From Clostridium hydrogeniformans DSM 21757 (GTDB lineage: Bacteria; Bacillota; Clostridia; Clostridiales; Clostridiaceae): DNA of 64,000 nt. The notes under the pieces are model-generated. The model searched no databases. It was not told the origin of the DNA and saw only the letters and a program-made list of their open reading frames with translations. How positions within the stretch are numbered: the stretch's first letter is position 1; every line of letters starts with the position of its first letter. Of this stretch, positions 56,463-64,000 are shown piece by piece. The stretch covers positions 62,001-126,000 of the forward strand of contig NZ_JMLJ01000014.1 in the NCBI RefSeq assembly GCF_000686705.1. The letters run 5' to 3'. The translations under genes were made by a program, and so were the position numbers.

Positions 56463-56937
56463 ATTTATCTTTATTTAACTTAGAAAAATTATCAGTATTA
56501 TTAAATTTTGATAAAATCCAAAGAGTAACTAGATTTAATATGGTAGATATAATTATAAATAAAATGAGACCATCTCTCGTTATAATTATATTAGTCATGT
56601 TAAAATCAAATATTATTCTATAACCTAAGGTAATGGAAAATATATTTATGGCAGCTTCTAAGGCAAAAGCTGTTATTTTATTACTCTTAAGTAATTCCAT
56701 CTGAGTTTTTGGAGAGAGGCCTACAATGCTTAATATTACTTCTACAATTAAGGAGGCTAAAAACAAATAAAAACTCAAAGCTACAAAAGAGCTCACACTT
56801 CCATTTAAAAACTCTAAAGGCATTACTTTACTTACTAAGCATAAGGAAGCAACCCCAATAATTATGGGTGCTAAAAGAGGCAGGATAAAAATCATTATTA
56901 ATATTAAAAAAGCTGCAAATTGAAGTAACTTCTTCAT
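56461..56937 (-). CDS. Four-helix membrane protein, tandem paralogue 1
   Basis: A 158-residue protein with four hydrophobic helices. It starts KKLLQFAAFLILIMIFILPL and carries LAPIII, ILSIVGLSPKTQMELLKSNKI and a closing ILNLVTLWILSKFN. The segment between helices 2 and 3 (SPKTQMELLKSNKITAF) is likely cytoplasmic. It is clearly related to the next minus-strand gene. The layout faintly recalls YrvL-type proteins, but I would not assign that. The frame extends to 57003; ATG 56937 follows AAAGGAG. Confidence 0.65.
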   Translation of the reverse strand: MKKLLQFAAFLILIMIFILPLLAPIIIGVASLCLVSKVMPLEFLNGSVSSFVALSFYLFLASLIVEVILSIVGLSPKTQMELLKSNKITAFALEAAINIFSITLGYRIIFDFNMTNIIITRDGLILFIIISTILNLVTLWILSKFNNTDNFSKLNKDK

Positions 56938-57062
56938 AAAAGTCTCCTTTGTAAAACCATATAACATGTACCATATTATATTATATTTATACATATTTAT
57001 CAAGAAAGAGTAAAAGTATGATAAATTAATTTAGATATATTGTGTAATTTTACTGGTATAAC

Positions 57063-57518
57063 TCAGTCTCTATGTTTATCAATTATAATAATATATAAAT
57101 ATGTAAATAGAAGGTTTAAGAGAGAACTAAAAATAGCAAAGAATATTAAACCATTTTTATATAAAACTAAGGATGTACAACCTTTAGATTCCAAGATATT
57201 ATATCCTATTAACAAAGCTGTTAGGTGACTTGTTCCTTTAAGAAAAAATCCAACTATTTTATTTTCCTTTAACATTTCATCTATGGCTTTGCTTGAAAAT
57301 CCTAGAATATATAAAATTATATTCATAATTATATTAAATATATATAATGTAAAGCTTAGAACTATTATAGAAGAAAGCTTAGTAAAATATATTTCACTAG
57401 GAATTAAATATAAAATAATAATAAAGGAAAGAAAATTAAATATTATTGGAGCTAAAATAGGGGTTAAAGCAATTAATATAATAAATATAAATAATATAAA
57501 CTTAATAAAAGCATTCAT
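57063..57518 (-). CDS. Four-helix membrane protein, tandem paralogue 2
   Basis: A 151-residue relative of the preceding entry. Shared features in the same order are LAPII, a LSFTLYIF-type second helix, LGFSSKAIDEMLKENKIVGF, ALLIGYNIL, GLIFFAIFSSLLNLLF. Sequence identity is modest, so the duplication is old. The start follows AAGGAG on the minus strand. It lies upstream of its paralogue and both may share a transcript. Function unknown; ORFs on the + strand here are shadows. Confidence 0.65.
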   Translation of the reverse strand: MNAFIKFILFIFIILIALTPILAPIIFNFLSFIIILYLIPSEIYFTKLSSIIVLSFTLYIFNIIMNIILYILGFSSKAIDEMLKENKIVGFFLKGTSHLTALLIGYNILESKGCTSLVLYKNGLIFFAIFSSLLNLLFTYLYIIIIDKHRD

Positions 57519-57703
57519 AAATTTCTCCTTAATAGTAAATTAATATTTATAGTAAAGTACAGTAGGCAACGCATATATAATAAGCTTAATAATTAATATG
57601 TATATTTTAAACTAAATATTACTTTAAATATTTTATGAAAGTTAAAGGGGATACAGTAATAAGTGTAGAAATATGAAATATTAAGATAAGAGGGGGAGTT
57701 AAT

Positions 57704-58561
57704 ATGTTACGAACTAATAGGGAAAAAGTTGTTATGCAAAGTGTACAAGGAAAGATACATCATCCAACTGGGGGAAATATGCCTTATAGAATAAGTCACA
57801 ATGGGGAGCCATGTATACTACCAGCCACTGGGGGAATATGCTATAACGTTAAAGTTGGAGATAGTGCTTTTAATTTAGCAGGAGACCATATAGAACCAGG
57901 AGTTTCAATAAAAAATGATAATTCTGCTGAAAATGTAGCTTTAAATACCTTATCTTGTATAGGAAATACAGCTAAGGTTGTAAGTGGAGATGGAAAAGGA
58001 GCATTGGGATATGTGACAGGAACCCATGGGGGAATTGATCATGTTATTCTTCATTTTAATGAGGGGGATTTAGAAAATTTAGCTATAGATGATAAAATAT
58101 TAATTAAGTCCTATGGTCAAGGATTAGAGTTATTAGACTATGAAGACATAAAGGTTATGAATATAGATCCAGATCTTTTAGAGAGATTACCTATAAAAGA
58201 GGAAAATGGTAAATTAATAGTTGAAGTTTCTGCCATAGTACCACCATATTTAATGGGATCAGGGATTGGAGCTTCTACATCCTTTAATGGAGATTATGAT
58301 ATAATGACTGCTGATTATGAAGAGGTTAAAAAACATGGCATAGATAAGCTTAAATTTGGAGATATTGTTCTTCTTAAGGATTGTGATAATAGCTTTGGAA
58401 GAGGGTATCTAAAGGGAGCAGTGTCTATAGGAGTTGTTATTCATAGCGATTGTATAAAGATGGGACATGGGCCAGGGATAACAACTATTTTAACTAGTAA
58501 GAGAGACATGATTGAAGGAGTATTAAATAGTGAAGCTAATATAAGTAACTTCATTAAGTAA
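57704..58561 (+). CDS. DUF4438 family protein
   Basis: A 285-residue protein. Segments PYRISHNGEPCILPATGGIC, GDHIEPGVSI, YVTGTHGGIDHVILHF, and VVIHSDCIKMGHGPGITTIL match the DUF4438 family as I recall it. His and Cys residues (THGGIDH, HSDC, GHGPG) could bind a metal, but no function is known. No signal peptide. The gene has a GGGGGAG ribosome site and stands between the membrane pair and DUF4250. Confidence 0.72.
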   Translation: MLRTNREKVVMQSVQGKIHHPTGGNMPYRISHNGEPCILPATGGICYNVKVGDSAFNLAGDHIEPGVSIKNDNSAENVALNTLSCIGNTAKVVSGDGKGALGYVTGTHGGIDHVILHFNEGDLENLAIDDKILIKSYGQGLELLDYEDIKVMNIDPDLLERLPIKEENGKLIVEVSAIVPPYLMGSGIGASTSFNGDYDIMTADYEEVKKHGIDKLKFGDIVLLKDCDNSFGRGYLKGAVSIGVVIHSDCIKMGHGPGITTILTSKRDMIEGVLNSEANISNFIK

Positions 58562-58795
58562 TAATACTCTAGATAATTTACCTAGTATAGTAAGTTAAGG
58601 GAACATAGGAAAGCGTTATTATACTTTCAGTAAATATATTATATAACTTCTATATAATATATTTAGTCACATAAAATTCAAAAAAATATTTTGTTGTTTT
58701 TACAAAACAATGTTACAATATAGTATATACTAGGTTTTTTATGGTAATACTATAGTATGACATTTATTTTTATTTTAAAACCAGGAGGTAGAGCT

Positions 58796-58990
58796 TTGGA
58801 TAAAGAGAGAATACTTTCCATGGATCCTTATGTGCTTTTAAGTTTAATAAATATGAAATTAAGAGATGAATTTGTTTCTTTAGATGATTTTTGTTTATTT
58901 AATAATATAACTGATGAGGACATACTAGAGAAATTAAAAAAAATTGGATATTTTTATGATGAAAATACCAATCAATTTAAGGCAGCTTAA
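58796..58990 (+). CDS. DUF4250 family small protein
   Basis: A 64-residue protein (DKERILSMDPYVLLSLINMK, LRDEFVSLDDFC, then EKLKKIGYFYDENTNQFKAA). This matches the small DUF4250 proteins of Firmicutes, helical and of unknown function. A longer ATG-start frame opens at 58757, but TTG 58796 follows AGGAGG at proper distance and gives the usual N-terminus. A terminator overlaps the stop. Confidence 0.82.
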   Translation: MDKERILSMDPYVLLSLINMKLRDEFVSLDDFCLFNNITDEDILEKLKKIGYFYDENTNQFKAA

Positions 58991-59019
58991 GCATCAGTTT
59001 CACTGATGCTTTTTTTTTA
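58989..59019 (+). terminator. Terminator of the DUF4250 gene
   Basis: A 9-bp stem AAGCATCAG / CTGATGCTT (58989-58997, 59003-59011) with loop TTTCA and a T-run. Confidence 0.88.
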
Positions 59020-59047
59020 GATTTTTATAAATTATTAGGAGGGGAAA

Positions 59048-59887
59048 ATGATTAAAGCTACTATTGCAAAAGTGTTTACCCATAAAGGGACAGGTGGTAA
59101 TAAAACTGCAGTTGTATTTAAAGAGAAAAACATGATTATAGATGGAATTTCATTAGCTAAAAAATTAGAAATTTCAGAGGTTGTATGTATAGAAGAAAAT
59201 AATAGGGATTTAACATTTAGGTTTTATACTCCAGAAAGAGAAATAGATTTATGTGGACATGCTACTTTAGGTGCACTGAAGGTTTTAAAAGGAAAGGGAT
59301 TTTGGGGAGAGTTTAAAGTAAATACTAGGGTAGGAAAAATAACAGTAGGAATTTTTAATGACTTATATATGAATCAAGTTTCACCGAAATACTATGGAAA
59401 TATAGATAAAAAACTTATTGCTAAGTGCTTAGGGGTTGAATGTAAGGATTTTTTAGAGAATATGGATGTTGATATTGTATCGACGGGAGTTAAGGATGCA
59501 ATAGTACCATTAAGATCTTTAGAAGTATTAAATAATATTAAGGTAGATTTAGAGGCCATTAAAGAAGTATCTAAAGAATATGAAATAGTGGGATTCCATG
59601 TATTTACACTAGATACAATAGACAAAGAAAGTTCTGCTCATTGTAGAAATTTTGCACCACTATATGGAATAGATGAAGAAGCTGCAACAGGCACATCTAA
59701 CTGTGCTTTAGCATGTTATTTATATAAAAATAGAATTATAGAAGCTGGAAAAATATCTACTTTTGAACAAGGAAATATAATAAATTCACCATCAAGGATA
59801 CAAGTATGTATTAAAGACGCGGAAAAAGAAAAATTAAAGGTTATGTTATCAGGAGAAGTTATCTTATATGATGAAATCTATCTTTAA
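59048..59887 (+). CDS. PhzF family isomerase/epimerase
   Basis: A 279-residue protein with the two-lobed diaminopimelate-epimerase fold. GGNKTAVVF near residue 16, EISEVVCIEE with the catalytic Glu near 45, TPEREIDLCGHATLGAL near 71, and the second-lobe RNFAPLYGIDEEAATGTSNC are diagnostic. PhzF relatives catalyse isomerisation or epimerisation, but most, including this one, have unknown substrates. Start ATG follows AGGAGGGG. No phenazine or antibiotic genes are nearby. Confidence 0.9.
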   Translation: MIKATIAKVFTHKGTGGNKTAVVFKEKNMIIDGISLAKKLEISEVVCIEENNRDLTFRFYTPEREIDLCGHATLGALKVLKGKGFWGEFKVNTRVGKITVGIFNDLYMNQVSPKYYGNIDKKLIAKCLGVECKDFLENMDVDIVSTGVKDAIVPLRSLEVLNNIKVDLEAIKEVSKEYEIVGFHVFTLDTIDKESSAHCRNFAPLYGIDEEAATGTSNCALACYLYKNRIIEAGKISTFEQGNIINSPSRIQVCIKDAEKEKLKVMLSGEVILYDEIYL

Positions 59888-60013
59888 GTGGTAAACTATT
59901 GTTAAAACAAATAGCAGAAAAGGTAGAGATTTGTTTTAAGTATTTCAGTTAATTGTCATTATGTGGTATATTTGTTTTGGGTGCACCTTATATAACACAT
60001 ATGGAGGTAGATT

Positions 60014-61111
60014 ATGTTTAAAGAAAATAAACTTATAATCTTAGCAGGGATAATCATAGGAATTATATCTATTTCTTTAGTTCATTTTGGAAATCCGGCT
60101 AATATGGGGGTATGTATTGCTTGTTTTTTAAGAGACATATCAGGAGCATTAGGACTACAGAGAGTAGATACTGTTCAATATTTAAGACCTGAAATTATGG
60201 GAATAATTTTAGGAGCTTTTTTAATGTCACGACTATCAAAAGATTTTTCTTCAAGGGGAGGATCATCTCCTTTCATTCGTTTTATTCTAGGAGTTATTAT
60301 TATAATTGGAGCTTTAATGTTTTTAGGATGTCCTACAAGGTTAATTTTTAGACTTGGAGGAGGAGATCTTAATGCATTAGTAGGTTTATTTGGATATGTA
60401 TTTGGAATTTATATTGGAATAATATTTTTAAATAAAGGATTTTCTTTGAAAAGGAATTATAAAGCGTCAAAGCTAGAAGGGTATAGCTTTCCAGTTATTA
60501 ATATGTTTTTAGCAGTGGCATTATTTATTCCCCCTTCTTTTATAATTTTTAGTAGCAAAGGACCTGGAGCCTCCCATGCTCCAATTATAATGTCTTTGAT
60601 TTTAGGAGGAGTTGTTGGAATCCTATGTCAAAAAACTAGATTGTGTACTGTGGGAGGAATAAGAGATATTATTTTATTTAAAGACACCTATCTTATAAGT
60701 GGGTTTGTAGCTATATTATTAAGTGTTTTTGTAGGTAATATAATTCTTGGGAAGTTTAATTTAGGATTTACAAACCAACCTATAGCTCATAATGATGGAT
60801 TATGGAACTTTATGGGGATGACTGTAGTTGGATGGGGATCAGTACTTCTTGGAGGATGTCCATTGAGACAATTAATTTTATCAGGGGAAGGAAATGGAGA
60901 TTCCATGATAACTGTATTAGGGATGATAGCAGGAGGAGCTTTTTCTCACAATTTTGGACTAGCATCTAGTGCTAAGGGACCTACAGGTAATGGTATGATA
61001 GCTGTAATTATATGCATAGGAGTACTTTTACTTATATCGTTATTTTCTATTGATAAAAAAATTGTAATTAAAGGAAAAAAAGGAGTGAGTATAGGTGAAG
61101 GTAGACGCTAG
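60014..61111 (+). CDS. yedE: YedE-family selenium/sulfur transporter
   Basis: A 365-residue membrane protein with about ten helices. YeeE/YedE-type motifs include NPANMGVCIACFLRD near residue 28, LGCPTRLIFRLGGGD near 114, KTRLCTVGGIRDI near 208 and GGCPLRQLILSGEGNGD near 284; their cysteines suit transfer of sulfur or selenium species. In Clostridia this gene is known to travel with yedF and a DUF3343 gene in selenium-related clusters, as it does here. The start follows TGGAGG; the stop overlaps yedF by 17 bases. Confidence 0.88.
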   Translation: MFKENKLIILAGIIIGIISISLVHFGNPANMGVCIACFLRDISGALGLQRVDTVQYLRPEIMGIILGAFLMSRLSKDFSSRGGSSPFIRFILGVIIIIGALMFLGCPTRLIFRLGGGDLNALVGLFGYVFGIYIGIIFLNKGFSLKRNYKASKLEGYSFPVINMFLAVALFIPPSFIIFSSKGPGASHAPIIMSLILGGVVGILCQKTRLCTVGGIRDIILFKDTYLISGFVAILLSVFVGNIILGKFNLGFTNQPIAHNDGLWNFMGMTVVGWGSVLLGGCPLRQLILSGEGNGDSMITVLGMIAGGAFSHNFGLASSAKGPTGNGMIAVIICIGVLLLISLFSIDKKIVIKGKKGVSIGEGRR

Positions 61112-61298
61112 GGGAAGAGCATGTCCAGAACCTTTACTAATGGTGAAAAATTCATTAGAAGAAGGGGAGAAGAATTTAGAAATATTAGTTGATACAAATA
61201 CTGCTTTAAATAATATAATGAGATACTTAAAAAATAAGGGGTTTATAACCTCTACTGAAGAAGAAGAAGATTATTTTATAATAAAGGTAAATAAATAA
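61095..61298 (+). CDS. yedF: YedF/TusA-like sulfurtransferase
   Basis: A 67-residue protein of the SirA/TusA/YedF fold with the catalytic motif RGRACPEPLLMVKNSL (CPxP). The start is GTG 61095, 15 bases into the end of yedE, after AAGGAG. Proteins of this type carry sulfur or selenium on the CPxP cysteine. It lacks the long C-terminal domain of full YedF proteins. Confidence 0.88.
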   Translation: MKVDARGRACPEPLLMVKNSLEEGEKNLEILVDTNTALNNIMRYLKNKGFITSTEEEEDYFIIKVNK

Positions 61299-61299
61299 T

Positions 61300-61539
61300 A
61301 TGGACTATATAGCAATATTTTATAATCATGGTGGTGCTATTAAATTTTCTAAAAATTTAAGTGAAAATGGGGTAAAGGGAGAGTTAATACCAGCTCCAAG
61401 AAAGTTAACATCTAATTGTAATATAGCCTGTAGATTTAGTTATGATAAAAATTTAGAGAATATAATAATTGAAGAAGTAGAAAGAATCTTATTAGTTAAA
61501 AATAAAGAGGTAGCTACTGTATATGAAGATTATTATTAA
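61300..61539 (+). CDS. DUF3343 putative Se/S carrier
   Basis: A 79-residue protein with the DUF3343 features DYIAIFYNHGGAIKFSK, ELIPAPRKLTSNCNIACRFS with two cysteines, and a helical end. DUF3343 is predicted to carry selenium or sulfur with YedE and YedF. It starts two bases after the yedF stop with no clear ribosome site, so it should depend on translational coupling. No selD or selenocysteine genes are in the window. Confidence 0.85.
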   Translation: MDYIAIFYNHGGAIKFSKNLSENGVKGELIPAPRKLTSNCNIACRFSYDKNLENIIIEEVERILLVKNKEVATVYEDYY

Positions 61540-61689
61540 GGTTTATATTAATTAACTTATGTTTTTATCAGCTAATTAATATTCCTAAGAGCCTAATATT
61601 TTATAAGGTATTTTTAAAATATTAAATATAATGATTTAAATAATTAATTCTAAAAATAAGGTAAATTATGTTGACATTGATTATTTAGA

Positions 61690-61988
61690 TTTATATAATG
61701 AAGATATAATTAATTATAAGAGAGTATCCGTTGATAAGGAGTAGTAATTAAGAGGTTACATTTCAGAGAGCTAGAGATGGTGGGATTCTAGTATGGCAAA
61801 CTTTTAATGAATGGACCTTTGAGGAGTAAAGCGAAAGCAATATTTGTTAGTAGTATTTACCGTAAACCCCACGATATAGGGGATAGGGTATGTTTGTACC
61901 TGAAAATAGAGGTATATAATTTTATATACAACTTAGGTGGCACCGCGGATATATCCGTCCTAATTTTTATTAGGACGGTTTTTTGTTT
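61690..61988 (+). ncRNA. T-box riboswitch, tryptophan specific, controlling trpP
   Basis: The antiterminator core AGGTGGCACCGCGG begins at 61935 and the terminator is a 10-bp stem (61955-61964 / 61969-61978) plus a T-run. The specifier reads TGG (Trp, 61812-61814) in the context AATGAATGGACC, the same frame context as the Asn T-box at 9531. The bulge is UGGC, fitting a G discriminator base. It predicts induction of the transporter when tRNA-Trp is uncharged. Confidence 0.92.
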
Positions 61989-62114
61989 TTTCTAAAAGTA
62001 TTTTATTAAAATAAAAAGCGATTGTAGTCTTAAGCGTTGTGCACAAATGCTTAAGATGAGATTCCGGAATCTTAAAATATTATAAAAAATATTAAATATT
62101 TTAGGAGGTAAATT

Positions 62115-62618
62115 ATGAACACTAAAAAATTAGTTTTAAATTCAATGTTAATGGCTATAGGAGCAGTATTACATCAAATAACTCCCCCTATATTTTTCGG
62201 GATGAAACCTGATTTATCTTTAATAATGTTAATTATATTGGTTATAGAGAGTAGAAATTATAAGGAAGTTTTATCCTTAGGGATTCTATGTGGGATAATA
62301 TCTGCTATGACTACAGGCTTTCCAGGAGGGCAAATACCAAACTTTATTGATAAAATAATTACAGCATCTCTTTTATATTTCTTAAGAGATAAGTTAAGGA
62401 TTAATAAAGAAATTATAAAACTTTCAATTCTTTCTATACTAGGAACTTTAATAAGTGGAGGGGTATTTTTATTTTTAGCTAATATATTTGTTGGACTACC
62501 TGTGGCATTTTATAAATTATTTATAGGAGTTGTTCTACCAACTAGTGGAATAAATCTATTTCCTTGTATATTTATAAAAAAGATTATGGAGAGAAAGGGA
62601 ATAAAGGTTTCATTTTAA
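62115..62618 (+). CDS. trpP: Tryptophan transporter TrpP (ECF S-component-like fold)
   Basis: A 167-residue membrane protein with five or six helices. LVLNSMLMAIGAVLHQITPP, GMKPDLSLIMLIILVI and AMTTGFPGGQIPNFIDKII are TrpP signatures. The Trp-specific T-box directly upstream supports a tryptophan substrate. It resembles S-components of ECF transporters, but no energising module is in the window. The start follows AGGAGG. The next terminator is a perfect hairpin about 235 bases downstream. Confidence 0.92.
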   Translation: MNTKKLVLNSMLMAIGAVLHQITPPIFFGMKPDLSLIMLIILVIESRNYKEVLSLGILCGIISAMTTGFPGGQIPNFIDKIITASLLYFLRDKLRINKEIIKLSILSILGTLISGGVFLFLANIFVGLPVAFYKLFIGVVLPTSGINLFPCIFIKKIMERKGIKVSF

Positions 62619-62854
62619 GGTAATTAAGTAAAAGGAGAAATATATTAAAATGGAGTGGACTTTAACTTAACTAGGTGGACTATAGTTCAATTGAAGTTTA
62701 GAAATATACAAGTAGTATATTGGTCTTATTAGTATGGATTATTAGAACTTTTAGTTATGGATAAATATATTATAATAGAAAAGTGTTAAAATAAGATTTA
62801 TTATTATAGATAAAGATTTATAAGTAAATAAAAGATTTATTTATAAGTTATTAT

Positions 62855-62903
62855 AATAAGGTGGTATAATTCATAAATATGAATTATACTACCTTATTTT
62901 TAT
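62855..62903 (+). terminator. Perfect 20-bp hairpin terminator
   Basis: Arms 62855-62874 and 62879-62898 pair perfectly with loop AAAT and are followed by TTTTTAT. Confidence 0.85.
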
Positions 62904-62940
62904 GTAGATTAACCTATTTAGTTACTAATATATTTTTTAT

Positions 62941-63110
62941 ATAAGGTTTTAATTTAAAACCTTAGCTTATTCATTAAAATATTCTTAATTTATAGTGATT
63001 TAGACAGGTGTATAAATTAAATTTTAAACTTAAAGACCTATATAGGGTTCTAAAGGATTTAAGAGCATGTATAAGTTAAAATTCAAGCTAAAAACCCTAT
63101 ACTACATTAT
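62941..63110 (+). repeat. Dispersed intergenic repeat, copy C with two core motifs
   Basis: The 62619-63577 gap has no gene I can support. This part contains ATTCATTAAAAT (62969) and two tandem relatives of the 38-nt core, at 63010-63045 and 63069-63105. The stretch 63052-63085 matches 20991-21025 of copy B. Short inverted repeats TATAGGGTT/AACCCTATA and AAGGTTTT/AAAACCTT flank the motifs. Confidence 0.55.
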
Positions 63111-63577
63111 TTAAAAGAAACATAATATATAAAACTATAATATGAATTGTAAAATAATAAATTAAAGATATAAAGCTTATTACACATTAAGTATAAAAAA
63201 AATTAATACTTAGTAGGTTATTATATTAAGAAAAGTTATTGAATATTATATGATTACATAGGGTTAAATGTAAAAAAAATATGAACAATAAAAGAGTTGT
63301 ATGTAATTATTTACATCATATGCTGCATTTATGAAGGAAGAAAATTTAAAAATATCTAAAAAGTTTAATATTTCTATATATTTAATAAAAAAATTCTTTG
63401 GAATGCAAGTAAAAGTAAAAAAACTATTAACAATAGGAGGAAAAATATAGTTGTGAAAATATTTACAATTTCAAATTAGGGCTTTAAAATAGTATTACAA
63501 AAACTTAATCAATATAAGGTTAATTAATGGTGACTAGAAGTATTAAATTTTTAAATCCATATAAAAGGAGGGCCCAC

Positions 63578-64000
63578 ATGAATAAGGAAGAGGATTTTCA
63601 ATCTGCATTAATATTAGCAGGAGGAAAAAGTACTAGGATGGGCTTTGATAAACAAAAGTTAAGTATAGAAGAAGAACCCATTATTTATAAAAATATAAAA
63701 GAACTTAAAAGTATATTTAGAGAGGTAATGGTTGTAACAAAAACTCCTGAAAGTTATAGGGGATTATGTGATATTATTCTTCAGGATGAATTTAAAGAAG
63801 TAGGACCTTTAGGAGGAATACATGTAGGACTCAAGTATTGTAGTAGTAAATATCTAATGGTTATGGCTTGTGATATGCCAATAATAGATAAAGATTACTT
63901 ACTTCATCTAAGAGCTATAGGAATAAAGAACAATTATAAAGGATTGCTTGGGGAAAAAGAAGGATTTTTAGAACCTTTCCCAGGATTCTATTCTAAAGAC
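63578..64000 (+). CDS. mobA: Molybdenum cofactor guanylyltransferase, 3'-truncated by window edge
   Basis: The first 141 residues of a MobA-type nucleotidyltransferase that adds GMP to molybdopterin. It has SALILAGGKSTRMGFDKQKL near residue 9, the GTP-binding signature, DEFKEVGPLGGIHVGLKYCS near 68 and VMACDMPIIDKDYL near 93. The start ATG follows AAAAGGAGGG. The frame is open to the last base of the window. Molybdenum-dependent enzymes are not visible here but are implied. Confidence 0.88.
   Translation, partial: MNKEEDFQSALILAGGKSTRMGFDKQKLSIEEEPIIYKNIKELKSIFREVMVVTKTPESYRGLCDIILQDEFKEVGPLGGIHVGLKYCSSKYLMVMACDMPIIDKDYLLHLRAIGIKNNYKGLLGEKEGFLEPFPGFYSKD

Noticed and set aside
57040-57543. 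+ strand ORFs opposite the second membrane paralogue
   Set aside because: They are antisense to a gene with matching paralogue and ribosome site, and lack start signals.
61807-61995. Open frame of 62 codons on the + strand
   Set aside because: It runs through the Trp T-box, including its specifier, antiterminator and terminator; codons are incidental.
63331-63450. 39-codon ORF before mobA
   Set aside because: No ribosome site and no recognisable domain; very AT-rich composition makes such ORFs common.

Overview
The window reads as chromosome from a low-GC anaerobic Firmicute, most likely Clostridium sensu stricto; I cannot name the species. Evidence: very AT-rich DNA with purine-rich ribosome binding sites (AGGAGG type), T-box and S-box leaders, an adenosylcobalamin-dependent ribonucleotide reductase with NrdR boxes, a long single-chain PurL, a YedE/YedF/DUF3343 selenium-type cluster and a 2-hydroxyacyl-CoA-dehydratase-like Fe-S protein. 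Most genes are on the + strand. I saw no rRNA, tRNA, CRISPR array, intact insertion sequence or prophage.

Layout. 0-9 kb: the 3' part of an amidinotransferase-fold hydrolase, a double-cubane-type HgdB homologue, a four-gene ABC importer of the glycerol-3-phosphate/sugar type (ATPase, two permeases, lipoprotein) and a YjeM-like amino-acid permease. 9-13 kb: a DUF1653 gene, asparagine synthetase AsnA behind an Asn T-box, an unknown gene, and a SAM-I riboswitch whose target, a MetT/NhaC-type transporter, is a broken pseudogene. 13-27 kb: two complete oligopeptide ABC importers, the first preceded by an unrecognised 517-residue membrane protein. 27-34 kb: rhodanese, a NUDIX fragment, class II RNR (minus strand), then a hexapeptide-repeat protein, a CvfB-like S1 protein, a secreted metallo-beta-lactamase-fold protein and a free-Met-sulfoxide reductase. 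34-42 kb: mostly minus strand, with a P-type cation ATPase behind a yybP-ykoY manganese riboswitch, a split ChrA pair, YaaR and NAD synthetase. 42-55 kb: a divergent DnaN-like clamp, then a purine cluster purL-E-C-F-M-N-H-D that starts with a sigma-A-type promoter and a PurR-box pair. 55-64 kb: a trypsin-fold protease without signal peptide, tandem paralogous four-helix membrane proteins, DUF4438, DUF4250, PhzF, the YedE-YedF-DUF3343 trio, a Trp T-box with TrpP, and the start of mobA, cut by the window edge.

How it fits together. Much of the window is nutrient import and nitrogen/purine supply, controlled by RNA leaders (Asn, Trp, SAM, Mn). The least explained signals are between genes: an ~84-nt element present three times (34.5, 39.8 and 55.0 kb) with one base-pair covariation; a separate candidate structured RNA at 34.8 kb whose G-U pairs favour the + strand; and a ~38-nt motif repeated at 0.9, 21.2 and 63.0 kb. 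These, and the SAM riboswitch left in front of a dead gene, deserve the closest look.
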